The notes: generated by a model not told the origin, from the letters alone. DNA of 40,233 nucleotides from Candidatus Epulonipiscioides saccharophilum (GCA_002007295.1 LNZM01000022.1:1-40233), one strand, 5' to 3'. Positions 9,114-19,539 are shown, counted from the first letter of the stretch. A program made the numbers and translations.

Positions 9114-11369
9114 TCAATTATTTTTTATTAATTCTATATCATGTTGACCGGCCGGCAATTTCTCTACCTGTTTTCCATCTACTTTGATAACGTCGAATCC
9201 ATCCCAAGTCAATAAAGTATCTTTAGTTGCGAAGTAGGATCCTTTAGAGTTTGCTACGAATATACTTAATGATTTATCCGCTGTGAAGTGTATATCATGG
9301 TTAGCAAATTCGGTTGTATTTTCTACAAAAACCCATTTTGTCTCTTCGGCCTTTTTTCTAAATACAGCGCTTTCGCCGTCAAAGGTTATGTGCTCGCCAG
9401 TTTCTAGATCAATTTCTTTCGGTCCTTCTTCTATGCTGTTGAATATATAATCGTACGTTCCGGATGCAAATCTTAATTTTCCGACCTCTAACCCTTTTTC
9501 TTCGTATTTGCTAAAGGCTGGCCCCCAATGTAATATATCTGAAGGAACTAGAAGGGTGGCTAAATTAATGTTTTTGTCTGAATCGGATTTATACTTTGGA
9601 ATTAGAACTTCTAAATCTACCTTATTATTGCCACTACTAAATGCTGCGCCTTTTGTTATCTCTACCGAATCCGGTTCTGATATCAAAAAATAGGACAAGT
9701 ATACATTATGATTGCTAAGTCTATTTATCGTATATGTATAATGTTCATTTGGTACCACTACATTTCCGTTATCAGTTAGTGGTCTATGTATGACACTTGC
9801 GATATCGGTTACACTTTCGGTGGCTATATCATCAAAAATTATAAAATATCCAAATGCACCGTCACCCATTGGAACTCTGACTAAACTTCTTTCATGTTTA
9901 GCGTTCGGTATCGCTTCTCCTGAATTTGTTCTGGCATAATCTAAATTTGTATTTGTAAATCCAGACACTACTCCGCCTCCACTTTTGCTAACATGATCAT
10001 TTTCCTTGCTCGGACTTTTATAATTTTCATATTCGTAATCCACCAATACTGTATTCGCAGAAAAGGCTGAGTTATTGATGTAATCCCATGTATATCCATC
10101 TAACCCTTTAGCCCACCCATTATATCCAGAATTTATTGTTAAGTATTCTCCATAGGCCGTAATATTTACCGAATTCGTTTCTTTATGCGCATGGCCGTCT
10201 GTTCCGTCCGATGACCATAAAAAAGCAGCTAATGATTGCGGGTCTCTTATATCTTCGTAGAAAAATGCGCCGGTTTCTTCAAAGATAGCACTGGTAGGTG
10301 CCTTGGCCTCTACTTCATTTTCTTCAAACATTAAGTAGGCCAATAAATCTACCGCATTTGGTAGTCCCTGCATTCTCCATTTAATTATTTCAGCCGTTTC
10401 TTCGCTAAATAGATGTCCTAAATACGCTGTCGGATTTTCGCCAAAATAATCTTTCACTGTTGTTGATACCGAGTTGGTATCGCCTATAGCCCAAGTTAAT
10501 CTCATCGGAGTCATGGAATAGCCGGCTAGCCAATGTAGCCCTTTTGCAAATAGCTGATCTTCTTCATATAGATTCGGCCCAGTTTCAGTCTGTAGAGTTA
10601 GGTACGGTAAAATAGATTTCGAAATATTTCCAAATGATCCAAACCTCGATACAGCATAACCAGCGCCAGGATTTATTGTTCCGTCTCCATTTATATACTG
10701 CTGGACGAATTTATTATAATGATCTATCGTTTTTTCTATTTTTGTTTTATCATCTATAAATAAAGCCCAGGTGCCTCTTACTCCTACTTGAGAAATTTCA
10801 TGACCCTCTCTGTGATCCCAAAAATACTGCCCTACATCATTCATTATCTCGGTCACTTGATTAAATTCTGCTTCTGTTATGTACGGTGCTATACTATCCA
10901 AGGATACCAAGCTAGTAATGGCTAATGCTGCCGGCGGTATCGTTTGATTCCATTGTGCCCCAAAAGTTACGAAAATATTTTTAAATAAGTTGACCTCTTT
11001 TTCTTTATTAAAATACTCAATCGCTTCTAAAATATTTTTTGTATATATATCCTTGTTCGTGGGATCCGAAAAAAATAAGATCGTATTCACATTTATAATT
11101 TCTCGGAGCATATTGCATGCGTCCTTATATGTCTTCGCATTTATGCTTTCCGGATACTTCAATTCTGGCAATCGATCTTTGGCCTTTTCGGCCATATAAG
11201 ACCATGGAGCTGTCGTAGCTTTATTCTCTAACTCTTGATATTCATCGGCTTTTACTATCAATCGTGGGTGTTCACTTTGTGTTGTTGCATAACATAGTGA
11301 TCCAGTAGCTAACATTGTAGCTCCAAAAAATAAAGCTTTCACTATATTATTAATTTTTTTGCTCACCAA
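9114..11369 (-). CDS. Secreted heparinase II/III-like polysaccharide lyase
   Basis: 751 aa, signal peptide, HPRLIV start, GHAHKETNSVNITAYGEYLTINSGYNGW typical of heparinase II/III domain. Confidence 0.78.
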   Translation of the reverse strand: MVSKKINNIVKALFFGATMLATGSLCYATTQSEHPRLIVKADEYQELENKATTAPWSYMAEKAKDRLPELKYPESINAKTYKDACNMLREIINVNTILFFSDPTNKDIYTKNILEAIEYFNKEKEVNLFKNIFVTFGAQWNQTIPPAALAITSLVSLDSIAPYITEAEFNQVTEIMNDVGQYFWDHREGHEISQVGVRGTWALFIDDKTKIEKTIDHYNKFVQQYINGDGTINPGAGYAVSRFGSFGNISKSILPYLTLQTETGPNLYEEDQLFAKGLHWLAGYSMTPMRLTWAIGDTNSVSTTVKDYFGENPTAYLGHLFSEETAEIIKWRMQGLPNAVDLLAYLMFEENEVEAKAPTSAIFEETGAFFYEDIRDPQSLAAFLWSSDGTDGHAHKETNSVNITAYGEYLTINSGYNGWAKGLDGYTWDYINNSAFSANTVLVDYEYENYKSPSKENDHVSKSGGGVVSGFTNTNLDYARTNSGEAIPNAKHERSLVRVPMGDGAFGYFIIFDDIATESVTDIASVIHRPLTDNGNVVVPNEHYTYTINRLSNHNVYLSYFLISEPDSVEITKGAAFSSGNNKVDLEVLIPKYKSDSDKNINLATLLVPSDILHWGPAFSKYEEKGLEVGKLRFASGTYDYIFNSIEEGPKEIDLETGEHITFDGESAVFRKKAEETKWVFVENTTEFANHDIHFTADKSLSIFVANSKGSYFATKDTLLTWDGFDVIKVDGKQVEKLPAGQHDIELIKNN

Positions 11370-11789
11370 CTACCTCCTGTTTTTTAATTGTAAATATATA
11401 TTATTTTTATATTTATGATAATCTGCACTTTTTTTTGAAAATTTTTCTCATTCTCTTATATACATTCTATAACTACACTCCAACAATAAATTATATGATT
11501 AATTTTTCTCTATATGCTTTTTTTATACGTTGTTATTTGCAACTTTTTTATATCAAAAACAAATCTATATATTTTTTATCTATTTTTTTGAACAATATTT
11601 ATGTTCTATTAGTATAAACTCATGTTCTTAGCCTTAATTTCCATTTTGCTCTTTCATAGAATTTTTTCCCATTTTCTAAATAGAATTATGTTGAGTTATT
11701 AATTTCCTTTTGGTTATGTGGTTCATTTGCTAAAATGTCAATAAAATACTTATTAGCAAAAAAAAATATAAAAAATTTTCAAAAAGGTC

Positions 11790-11818
11790 TTTACAAACTA
11801 TTTTTCATCTGATATAAT
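11790..11818 (+). promoter_or_regulatory. Promoter of tRNA-Ser
   Basis: TTTACA, 17-nt spacer, TATAAT. Confidence 0.7.
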
Positions 11819-11861
11819 AGCACTATAAATAAGAAATGAAACGCCTAAGCGCCTGATTTAT

Positions 11862-11947
11862 GGAGAGGTGTCCGAGTGGTTTAAGGAGCTAGTCTTGAAA
11901 ACTAGTGATTCCGAAAGGGACCGTGGGTTCGAATCCCACCTTCTCCG
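11862..11947 (+). tRNA. tRNA-Ser(UGA)
   Basis: Long variable arm, anticodon loop cttgaaa, GGTTCGAATCC T-arm, acceptor GGAGAGG/CTTCTCC, G73. Confidence 0.97.
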
Positions 11948-11956
11948 TCAGTTAAT

Positions 11957-11986
11957 CCCCTGCTATGTTGTATAGCGGGGTTTTTT
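11957..11986 (+). terminator. Intrinsic terminator after tRNA-Ser
   Basis: cccctgctat-gttgt-atagcgggg-tttttt. Confidence 0.85.
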
Positions 11987-12015
11987 GTGTCTTATTTAAA
12001 GGAGTAATAATTATT

Positions 12016-12993
12016 ATGAATATAGAATATAAACAAGCCATTATCCACGTATTAGATGAAAAATCAAGTCAGCCCATTATTTCTAATGGTACTTTAGAAA
12101 TTTATGCGGATAATGAAAGTTTTTTAACAAAACATATGTTAAATCTCTTTGATAATATAAATGTTTCACCAGCTCAATTCAATGATGATTCAGATTTATT
12201 GGATTTAATTGTTAACTTCCATGATGGATCTTTTTTAGATTTTTCAAAAATTGTAGCACAAAAGTTTTACGACTATATGCGTAAGCTTTCTTCTTTTCAT
12301 GGTGGCGATCTCTTATTTACCCATTTTATAAAAGATGATCTTTCTTATCTCGGTATTTTTCTATTAAATTACAAAGATGAATTTACTCATAAAATAAATA
12401 TTAATAGCGCCGGGACCGGAACTACAGAAATTATTAAGTGCCATGGTATTTTACCAAGCAAACAAAAAGTTACTGAGGCTGTTTTAATTAATTTAGAAAC
12501 TAGACAGTTAAACATTCTAGATAAATCCAAAGAACCTTATCTTTGCGACCTTTTGGATTTAGATAAAGAAATGTCCATTAAAGAAAAGATAGATGTTATT
12601 GATGAGGCGACCAGGGAAATTATTTTAGAAAATTTTGATAATCCTACTGAAACTTTGGCTAATTTTAAAACGCACATAGCAACTAATATTATAGAACATA
12701 ACGAAATACCCGTCCAAAAAATAATAGATGATACCTTTTTCGATTTGGATGAAATAAAAGAAGCTTGTCAATCTAGAATTTCGGAATACGGATTAAAGGA
12801 TGACAAGATTGTAATAGAAAATGCTAAGGAAGCCAAGAAATATGTATCTCATCAAATTAAAACGGATACTGGTATAGAATTAAAATTACCTACTGAATTA
12901 GCTAATAATGTTAACGTTATCGAGTTTCTTCCTAACGAAGACGGGACCACGAATATTATTCTAAAAAATATTTCAGAATTTTTTAGTAAATAG
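12016..12993 (+). CDS. 37-kDa nucleoid-associated protein family (NdpA/YejK-like)
   Basis: Likely start MNIEYKQAIIHVLD at 12016 with AAAGGAG RBS; architecture and length match the nucleoid-associated protein family. Confidence 0.75.
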   Translation: MNIEYKQAIIHVLDEKSSQPIISNGTLEIYADNESFLTKHMLNLFDNINVSPAQFNDDSDLLDLIVNFHDGSFLDFSKIVAQKFYDYMRKLSSFHGGDLLFTHFIKDDLSYLGIFLLNYKDEFTHKININSAGTGTTEIIKCHGILPSKQKVTEAVLINLETRQLNILDKSKEPYLCDLLDLDKEMSIKEKIDVIDEATREIILENFDNPTETLANFKTHIATNIIEHNEIPVQKIIDDTFFDLDEIKEACQSRISEYGLKDDKIVIENAKEAKKYVSHQIKTDTGIELKLPTELANNVNVIEFLPNEDGTTNIILKNISEFFSK

Positions 12994-13202
12994 ATGAATA
13001 TAATTCGACTAAATGGTATATAATAATGTTGTATCTTATTTAAGATATTTAGGATTAATATTTTATTTAGCGAATTAATCCTAAACTAAGACCACTGATA
13101 ATATTTTATTTTTTGAATTTAAAATGTTGTCTCAAGGTGGTGATGCCCAGATTATTTCTGGGCAATTATTATGTGTAGCAATTAAGAAAGGAGGAATCGA
13201 GC

Positions 13203-13598
13203 ATGGATAAGCTGAAAATGAAATTGTTCAAGACTCTTATACTAAAGTACATGAAAGAACATATAGTAATAACAACGGTATTAATTTTTCTAATATGTTC
13301 GATAATATGTAATATTGCATCGGAATTAATCATAGGCACGCCATATTACAACGATATAGTACATATATATCCGATAGCAATTTTAAGTAGCATACTTGAT
13401 CCGAACGGCATAAGTAAGGCTATCATGGGAATAGTCGGCGCCATTGTAGCGATAAGTACGGACGTACTAATAGGATTTATAATTGGATTAATCATAAGTA
13501 AAATTGAAAAGATCCGAGATAAATCATTAATTATAGTACCAATTTTAGCGGCAGTGTATTTTATAGTAATTTGTTTCCAATGTATGCCAATTATATAA
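13203..13598 (+). CDS. Small integral membrane protein, unknown function
   Basis: 131 aa, three to four hydrophobic segments, strong AAAGGAGGAATCGAGC RBS, followed by terminator. Confidence 0.65.
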   Translation: MDKLKMKLFKTLILKYMKEHIVITTVLIFLICSIICNIASELIIGTPYYNDIVHIYPIAILSSILDPNGISKAIMGIVGAIVAISTDVLIGFIIGLIISKIEKIRDKSLIIVPILAAVYFIVICFQCMPII

Positions 13599-13606
13599 AT
13601 TTTATT

Positions 13607-13637
13607 AGATCGGTCACTAGACTGGTCTTTTTTTTTT
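13607..13637 (+). terminator. Intrinsic terminator
   Basis: agatcggtc-acta-gactggtct followed by T10. Confidence 0.9.
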
Positions 13638-13774
13638 GCAATTTTACATTAAATTGCATTGTAGTTTTTTAATTCTATTGTAGAATGAATTGATATTTTG
13701 GGCTAAAAATATTTTTTTATATTCATCTTTTTCAACATTTTAAATAGTGTGATTAATTTTTTATTTATATTCTA

Positions 13775-13803
13775 TTGACTTTGCAAGAATTTATTGTTAT
13801 AGT
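13775..13803 (+). promoter_or_regulatory. Promoter upstream of livK
   Basis: TTGACT, 17-nt spacer, TATAGT. Confidence 0.6.
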
Positions 13804-13854
13804 TTCATAAAGTAATTATTATTAATAATTAAATTAGAGAGGAGTTTAAATATA

Positions 13855-15006
13855 ATGAAATTTAATAAAATATTAAAGTCAGCATTATTTTTAAGTTTAA
13901 TCTCAACGATGTTCGTTGGATGTTCGGGAGGAGAATCGGATACGATCAAAGTTGGCGGAAGTTTTGATGTTACAGGAGCGACCGCACAATATGGAATACC
14001 AGCAAACAATGGAGCGCAATTAGCCATTAAAGAGTATAATGAAACGGGAGGAGTTTTAGGCAAACAAATCGAGTACATATTTGAAGATAACAAAGGAGTC
14101 CAAACGGACGCTGCTAGTGCTTACAAAAAATTAGCAGACAGCAAGGATGTCATAGCATTTATAGGATCCGATATTTCTGGAACTACAGAGACAATTGCTA
14201 ACTTAGCAAAAGAAGATGGAATACCCATGATTACGCCATCAGCCACAAAGATGGAGATCACATCTATTGGGCCAAATATATTTAGAGCTTGTTATATAGA
14301 TCCGACACAGGGCGAAATTCTAGCCAATTTTGCGTCTGCTGAACTAAAAGCGGAGACGGCGGCTGTACTTATCAATAATGAAAGTGATTATTCTGTTGGC
14401 ATAGCCGAGGCTTTCATTGAAGAAATAAGTGCTTTAGGCATTGACCTAGTGGCCGAAGTAAACTATGCTGCAGCAGATGTTGACTTCAAATCTATATTAG
14501 CTCCTGTTTTGAATACTAATCCTGATATTATTTTAATTCCAGATTATTATGAAACCGTTGCTAAAATAGCTCCCCAAGCCAGAGAAATTGGTATAGAAGG
14601 TACTTTTCTTGGTGGAGATGGTTGGGACGGCGTAACTGAAATGATCGGTACGAATGCTACTCCAATTAACGGTAGCTATTTTATTAATCACTATACTACA
14701 GAAGACGAATCAGAAATTGTACAAGATTTTATCACAAACTACACTGCTGAATACGGCGAAACTCCCAACGCTTTCGCTGCTCTCGGTTATGATGCAGCCC
14801 GCTTATTATTAGAAGGTTTTTCTGCAGCCGGTACTATCGAAGATAGCTCAACCGTTGTGACCGCTATCCAAAATATAGACGTAGAAGGAGTAACCGGACG
14901 AATAACATTCGACGAAAATCGTAATCCTCAAAAGTCTGTTGCTGTTATCGAGATAGTGGACGGCCAAAACAAGCTTCTTACAAAATTTGATTCTTCCGCT
15001 AAGTAA
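13855..15006 (+). CDS. livK: Branched-chain amino acid ABC transporter substrate-binding lipoprotein
   Basis: Lipobox MFVGC; IKVGGSFDVTGATAQYG; first gene of liv operon. Confidence 0.93.
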   Translation: MKFNKILKSALFLSLISTMFVGCSGGESDTIKVGGSFDVTGATAQYGIPANNGAQLAIKEYNETGGVLGKQIEYIFEDNKGVQTDAASAYKKLADSKDVIAFIGSDISGTTETIANLAKEDGIPMITPSATKMEITSIGPNIFRACYIDPTQGEILANFASAELKAETAAVLINNESDYSVGIAEAFIEEISALGIDLVAEVNYAAADVDFKSILAPVLNTNPDIILIPDYYETVAKIAPQAREIGIEGTFLGGDGWDGVTEMIGTNATPINGSYFINHYTTEDESEIVQDFITNYTAEYGETPNAFAALGYDAARLLLEGFSAAGTIEDSSTVVTAIQNIDVEGVTGRITFDENRNPQKSVAVIEIVDGQNKLLTKFDSSAK

Positions 15007-15016
15007 GTAACTTTTT

Positions 15017-15047
15017 AGACACGGTATATACTTACGTGTCTTTTTTT
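15017..15047 (+). terminator. Terminator/attenuator between livK and livH
   Basis: agacacg-gtatatactta-cgtgtct-ttttttt. Confidence 0.75.
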
Positions 15048-15077
15048 GGATTATATAAAAAAGGAGTTGAAATAATA

Positions 15078-15980
15078 ATGGATTACATGACTTTATTTAT
15101 CCAACAAGTTATAAATGGCCTACATATCGGTAGCATATACGCATTGATTGCACTCGGATATACTATGGTTTACGGTATTGTGAAACTAATCAATTTTGCT
15201 CATGGCGACATTATGATGGTTGGAGCTTATACAGCCTTTATTTTTATGACTACATATAATCAAAATATTATAGTAGCCTTAATTATCGCTGTTCTTTTTT
15301 GTTCAATATTAGGTTTTACAATTGAAAAAGTAGCCTATAAACCTTTAAGAAAAGCGCCAAGGATGTGGGCTTTAATTACAGCTATAGGTGTTAGCTTTTT
15401 TCTAGAATCAACTGTTATGGTTTTATTTGGGGCTAATCCAAAACCATTTCCGGCACCACAATCTAGCTTAATAAAAATTGGTAATTTACAATTTAGCCAG
15501 TTAATGATTATCTCATTAGTATTATCCGTAATTTTAATGTTATCCTTAGAACGCTTTATTCAGACAACTCGGCTAGGGAAAGCCATGAGAGCTTCTTCCG
15601 AAGACGCTGAAGCGGCGGCATTAATGGGAATTAGCGTAAACAAAACAATATCTACTGCTTTCATTATTGGTTCGGCCCTCGCCGCTATTGGCGGAGTTCT
15701 ATTTGCTGTTGCTTATCCACAAATTAAGCCCATGATGGGTGTTATGCCTGGCCTAAAAGCCTTTATAGCAGCTGTACTTGGCGGTATCGGTATTATTCCT
15801 GGTGCTGTGTTGGGCGGATTTTTATTAGGTTTAATCGAATCTTTAACCAAAGGTTTTTTATCTGCTTTCTGGCCAGATGCAACATTATGGGCTGATGCTA
15901 TTCTTTTTAGTATATTAATTTTAGTTTTACTTATTAAACCTTCTGGAATACTCGGAAAAAATATCAGAGAAAAAGTGTAA
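15078..15980 (+). CDS. livH: Branched-chain amino acid ABC permease
   Basis: GSIYALIALGYTMVYGIVKLINFAHGDIMMVGAY; start at 15078 with AAGGAG RBS. Confidence 0.95.
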   Translation: MDYMTLFIQQVINGLHIGSIYALIALGYTMVYGIVKLINFAHGDIMMVGAYTAFIFMTTYNQNIIVALIIAVLFCSILGFTIEKVAYKPLRKAPRMWALITAIGVSFFLESTVMVLFGANPKPFPAPQSSLIKIGNLQFSQLMIISLVLSVILMLSLERFIQTTRLGKAMRASSEDAEAAALMGISVNKTISTAFIIGSALAAIGGVLFAVAYPQIKPMMGVMPGLKAFIAAVLGGIGIIPGAVLGGFLLGLIESLTKGFLSAFWPDATLWADAILFSILILVLLIKPSGILGKNIREKV

Positions 15981-15995
15981 AAGGAGGCTATTTTC

Positions 15996-17069
15996 ATGAA
16001 AAAATTAGTCAATCAAGTTAATTCTAAACTTATCAATCCGGCCAAAGAAAAGGTTGTCGATCCAATTAACTTAAGAATAAAAAAACAAAATAAATCCATG
16101 CAAAGATTTATTTATGCAAGTTTAACTATAGGTTTCGTTTATATTTTATTAATACTTGGAATGCTAACTGGCCTAATAGATAGCTATCTTAGCGGAATTA
16201 TTGTATCCATTATGATAAATATAATTATGGCCGTTTCTTTAGCTTTAGTAACCGGTTATCTCGGCGAATTAGTTCTCGGCCATGCAGGATTTATGGCCGT
16301 TGGTGCGTATACAGCAGCAATTTTGACGATGCAATTAAATTTACCGATGATAATCGAGTTTCCTATTGCTATAATTTGTGGTGGGCTCTTATCTTCTTTG
16401 GTCGGTATAATAATCGGCATCCCTGCTCTTCGGCTAAGAGGAGATTATCTCGGCATAATTACATTGGGCTTTGGAGAAATAATCCGAATCATTTTAAATA
16501 ATCTAGACATAACCAATGGGGCCAGAGGGTTATCCGGAATACCGCATTACAGTAACTTTAGTGTTACGTTTTTTGTAACAATAATCGTTATCGTAATATT
16601 ATATAAATTAATTTCATCCAAAACTGGCCGTGCTATAGTAGCGATTAGGGATAATGAGATAGCGACAGACTGCATAGGAATATCAACATTTTTTTATAAA
16701 ACCTTAGCTTTTTCATGCGCTGCTTTTTTTGCTGGGGTGGCCGGTGGATTATATGCACATTATCACACAGTATTAAATCCTGTAAGTTTTGGCTTTATGC
16801 AATCCATAGAAGTTTTAATTATCGTGGTTTTAGGTGGGATGGGAAATTTATTTGGCACAATAATTGCTGCTGTAATTTTAGGTATCCTAAATGAATTGCT
16901 ACGCTCATTTAGCGAATATAGGATGATTATGTATTCGTTAATTTTAATTATAATGATGATATGCAAAGCTAAAGGGATTACATTAGCTATAATCAAAAGT
17001 AAATTTGCGAATAGATCGCCGAAAAAATCTAAAGGAGGAAAATCCGATGCTAGAAGTTTCAAAAATTAG
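15996..17069 (+). CDS. livM: Branched-chain amino acid ABC permease
   Basis: GYLGELVLGHAGFMAVGAYTAAI; LRLRGDYLGIITLGFGEIIRI. Confidence 0.95.
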   Translation: MKKLVNQVNSKLINPAKEKVVDPINLRIKKQNKSMQRFIYASLTIGFVYILLILGMLTGLIDSYLSGIIVSIMINIIMAVSLALVTGYLGELVLGHAGFMAVGAYTAAILTMQLNLPMIIEFPIAIICGGLLSSLVGIIIGIPALRLRGDYLGIITLGFGEIIRIILNNLDITNGARGLSGIPHYSNFSVTFFVTIIVIVILYKLISSKTGRAIVAIRDNEIATDCIGISTFFYKTLAFSCAAFFAGVAGGLYAHYHTVLNPVSFGFMQSIEVLIIVVLGGMGNLFGTIIAAVILGILNELLRSFSEYRMIMYSLILIIMMICKAKGITLAIIKSKFANRSPKKSKGGKSDARSFKN

Positions 17070-17799
17070 TGTAACATTTGGAGGAATAAAACCTGTAGAT
17101 GAATTCGATTTAAAACTAAATAAAGGTGAATTAGTCGGATTAATCGGCCCAAACGGTGCTGGCAAAACAACAGTATTCAATCTTTTAACCGGTGTATACA
17201 CTCCCAGTCATGGCACTATAAAGCTAGATGGCAAAAATTTAACTCGTTTAAAACCTCATCAAATTGTAAAAAAGGGAATTACCCGAACATTTCAGAACAT
17301 CAGACTATTTAAATCTATGACGGTAATAGAAAATGTTAAAGTGGCCTTTAATAATCAACTACACTATAGCCTATATGATCGGATATTTAATACAGTCAAG
17401 TATAATAAGCAAGAAAAATGGCTACATAAAGAAGCAATGTCACTTTTAAAAATTTTTGATTTAGACAATGAAGCAAATGAATTAAGTACAAATTTACCAT
17501 ATGGAAAACAAAGAAAATTAGAAATTGCTAGAGCCTTAGCATGTAAGCCTAAAATACTGTTATTAGATGAACCAGCAGCCGGAATGAATCCGAATGAAAC
17601 CAATGAGCTTATGGAAACTATTCGGCTAATCCGAAACAAGTTCGATATAACTATTTTATTAATAGAACATGATATGCGCTTAGTTATGGCCATTTGTGAA
17701 CGGTTAGTAGTAATTGAATATGGCAAAATTATAGCCGAAGGTACGCCAGAAGAAATTAGTAAAAATCTGAAAGTAATCGCAGCATATTTAGGCGAATAA
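17047..17799 (+). CDS. livG: Branched-chain amino acid ABC ATP-binding protein
   Basis: Walker A GPNGAGKTT; start at 17047 after AAAGGAGG, overlapping livM. Confidence 0.95.
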   Translation: MLEVSKISVTFGGIKPVDEFDLKLNKGELVGLIGPNGAGKTTVFNLLTGVYTPSHGTIKLDGKNLTRLKPHQIVKKGITRTFQNIRLFKSMTVIENVKVAFNNQLHYSLYDRIFNTVKYNKQEKWLHKEAMSLLKIFDLDNEANELSTNLPYGKQRKLEIARALACKPKILLLDEPAAGMNPNETNELMETIRLIRNKFDITILLIEHDMRLVMAICERLVVIEYGKIIAEGTPEEISKNLKVIAAYLGE

Positions 17800-17812
17800 A
17801 GGAGGTGTTATT

Positions 17813-18517
17813 ATGTTAAAAGTTGAAAACATGAATGTATATTACGACAATATTCAGGCATTAAAAGACATAACTTTCGAAGTTGGAAAAGGTGAGATCG
17901 TAACGTTAATCGGAGCCAATGGATCCGGAAAAACTACTATACTTCAGGCTATAAGTGGTATGGTTACACCAAGATCCGGAAATATATTGTTTGCAAATCA
18001 GAGCGTAATAAATAAACCGTCTAATGAACTGTTATCATTAGGTCTTGCTCATGTACCAGAAGGTCGGCGAGTATTTTCGAAAATGACCGTAGAAGAGAAC
18101 TTAGAATTAGGGGCCTATATCATTAAAGATAAAGATCAGATAGCAGAGGACAAGAAAAAAATGTTCATACAATTCCCAAGGCTTTTTGAACGAAGAAGGC
18201 AATTAGCTGGAACGATGAGTGGTGGAGAACAGCAAATGTTAGCCATGGCTCGAGCATTGATGTCTAGGCCATCCATAATGATTATGGATGAACCGTCTAT
18301 GGGACTATCCCCCGTTTTAGTGCAAGAAATATTCAACATAATATTTGAAATTAATATGGAAGGAACCACAATTTTGTTAGTAGAACAAAATGCGAAAAAG
18401 GCTCTTCAAATAGCTAATCGAGGTTATGTACTAGAAACAGGAAAAATTGTTTTAACCGGAACTGGTAAAGCACTTTTAAAAGATGAAAATGTGAAAAAAG
18501 CTTATTTAGGTGGTTAA
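17813..18517 (+). CDS. livF: Branched-chain amino acid ABC ATP-binding protein
   Basis: GANGSGKTT, MSGGEQQMLAMARALM, IMDEPSMGL. Confidence 0.95.
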   Translation: MLKVENMNVYYDNIQALKDITFEVGKGEIVTLIGANGSGKTTILQAISGMVTPRSGNILFANQSVINKPSNELLSLGLAHVPEGRRVFSKMTVEENLELGAYIIKDKDQIAEDKKKMFIQFPRLFERRRQLAGTMSGGEQQMLAMARALMSRPSIMIMDEPSMGLSPVLVQEIFNIIFEINMEGTTILLVEQNAKKALQIANRGYVLETGKIVLTGTGKALLKDENVKKAYLGG

Positions 18518-18640
18518 GCCGAGACTTTTTTAAACGAAGTCACACATTCTCCCCCCCTACCCCCTCTCCCGGAGGGGGGTCCCACTTCCCTTGAAACTAG
18601 TGGAAACTTAAAGGCACGCTTTCTCCCTCCCGGAGTGAGG

Positions 18641-18780
18641 CACCACTTCCCCCGCAATGTTGTGAAGACGGAGGGGGCACCGCTTCCCCACAATTTTGCG
18701 AAGACGGAAGGGGCACCGCTTCCCCACAATTTTGCGAAGACGGAAGGGGCACCGCTTCCCCACAATTTTGTGACAGCTCC
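18641..18780. repeat. 36-bp tandem array within REP-like intergenic DNA
   Basis: caccgcttccccacaattttgcgaagacggaagggg units at 18641, 18678, 18714 and partial 18750. Confidence 0.95.
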
Positions 18781-18832
18781 ACTTCCAGGCATACATGGGA
18801 ACTTAAGCAAATTAACTATTATTACCACCAAC

Positions 18833-19474
18833 TTAGAATTTAACGCCATTTTCCATTAAAATCTTGCGTACTTCTTTAATCTCGGCCAAAGTTTCTTCTT
18901 GCGAATCTACTTCAGGTGGCAAATGCTCCGGTAAAATTTCTTCCAATTCTTTGCCAAATCTATAAACAACCATTCCAGCATGACAATCATGGCCATATCC
19001 ACAAGTATAGCATGAATTATAGGAATTAACTTGCATCTTAGCAATTGTTTTAATATTGCTAAAATTAAACGAATGTTCTATAACTCCTACTACTGGATCA
19101 TGCATATCTCTTTTATAGCAAGTTGTAATTATAACACCTAATTTATCTTTCAATGCAAAATCACTTCTATGTCTAAATGAAAAAGTTCGTTCCAAACATG
19201 CATGGGCTAGAGCATTTATGGTACCAAAATAGTTTGGAGCGCCGAAAATAATTAGGTCAGCATCTTTCATTTTTTCGCCGATTTCGTTCCAGTCATCTTT
19301 AACTTTACAAGTATTGTCTGCAGCACATGCGGTACAGGCTATACAACCTTGAATCTTTTTTCCGGCCAAAGAAATAATCTCTACATCTTCTTTGCAATCT
19401 CGCAAAAGTTCTGTTATAGCTTGATGAGTCATTCTTCCTTTTCTAGGACTTCCACTTATAGCTAATATTTTCAT
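18833..19474 (-). CDS. Flavodoxin-family NAD(P)H-dependent FMN reductase / iron-sulfur flavoprotein
   Basis: MKILAISGSPRKGRMT flavin motif; GCIACTACAADNTC; IIFGAPNYFGTINA. Confidence 0.85.
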   Translation of the reverse strand: MKILAISGSPRKGRMTHQAITELLRDCKEDVEIISLAGKKIQGCIACTACAADNTCKVKDDWNEIGEKMKDADLIIFGAPNYFGTINALAHACLERTFSFRHRSDFALKDKLGVIITTCYKRDMHDPVVGVIEHSFNFSNIKTIAKMQVNSYNSCYTCGYGHDCHAGMVVYRFGKELEEILPEHLPPEVDSQEETLAEIKEVRKILMENGVKF

Positions 19475-19499
19475 CGTTTTCCTCCAAATGTTTTTTTAT

Positions 19500-19531
19500 A
19501 GTTAAAATAACAAAAATTGTTCTACATATTT
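19500..19531. repeat. Duplicate of esterase 3' end (32 bp)
   Basis: agttaaaataacaaaaattgttctacatattt matches 19599-19630 with one mismatch. Confidence 0.92.
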
Positions 19532-19539
19532 CATTTAGG

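Noticed and set aside
11862-12993. tRNA-Ser as an integration site for a mobile element
   Set aside because: No integrase nearby and no duplicated tRNA 3' end found in the window.
16763-17726. Minus-strand ORFs inside livM/livG
   Set aside because: Antisense shadows of well-supported ABC transporter genes.
18514-18859. Four overlapping repeat ORFs (GSGAPSVFAKLW...)
   Set aside because: Open only because the repeat unit is 36 bp; no RBS, both strands open, intergenic REP-like DNA.
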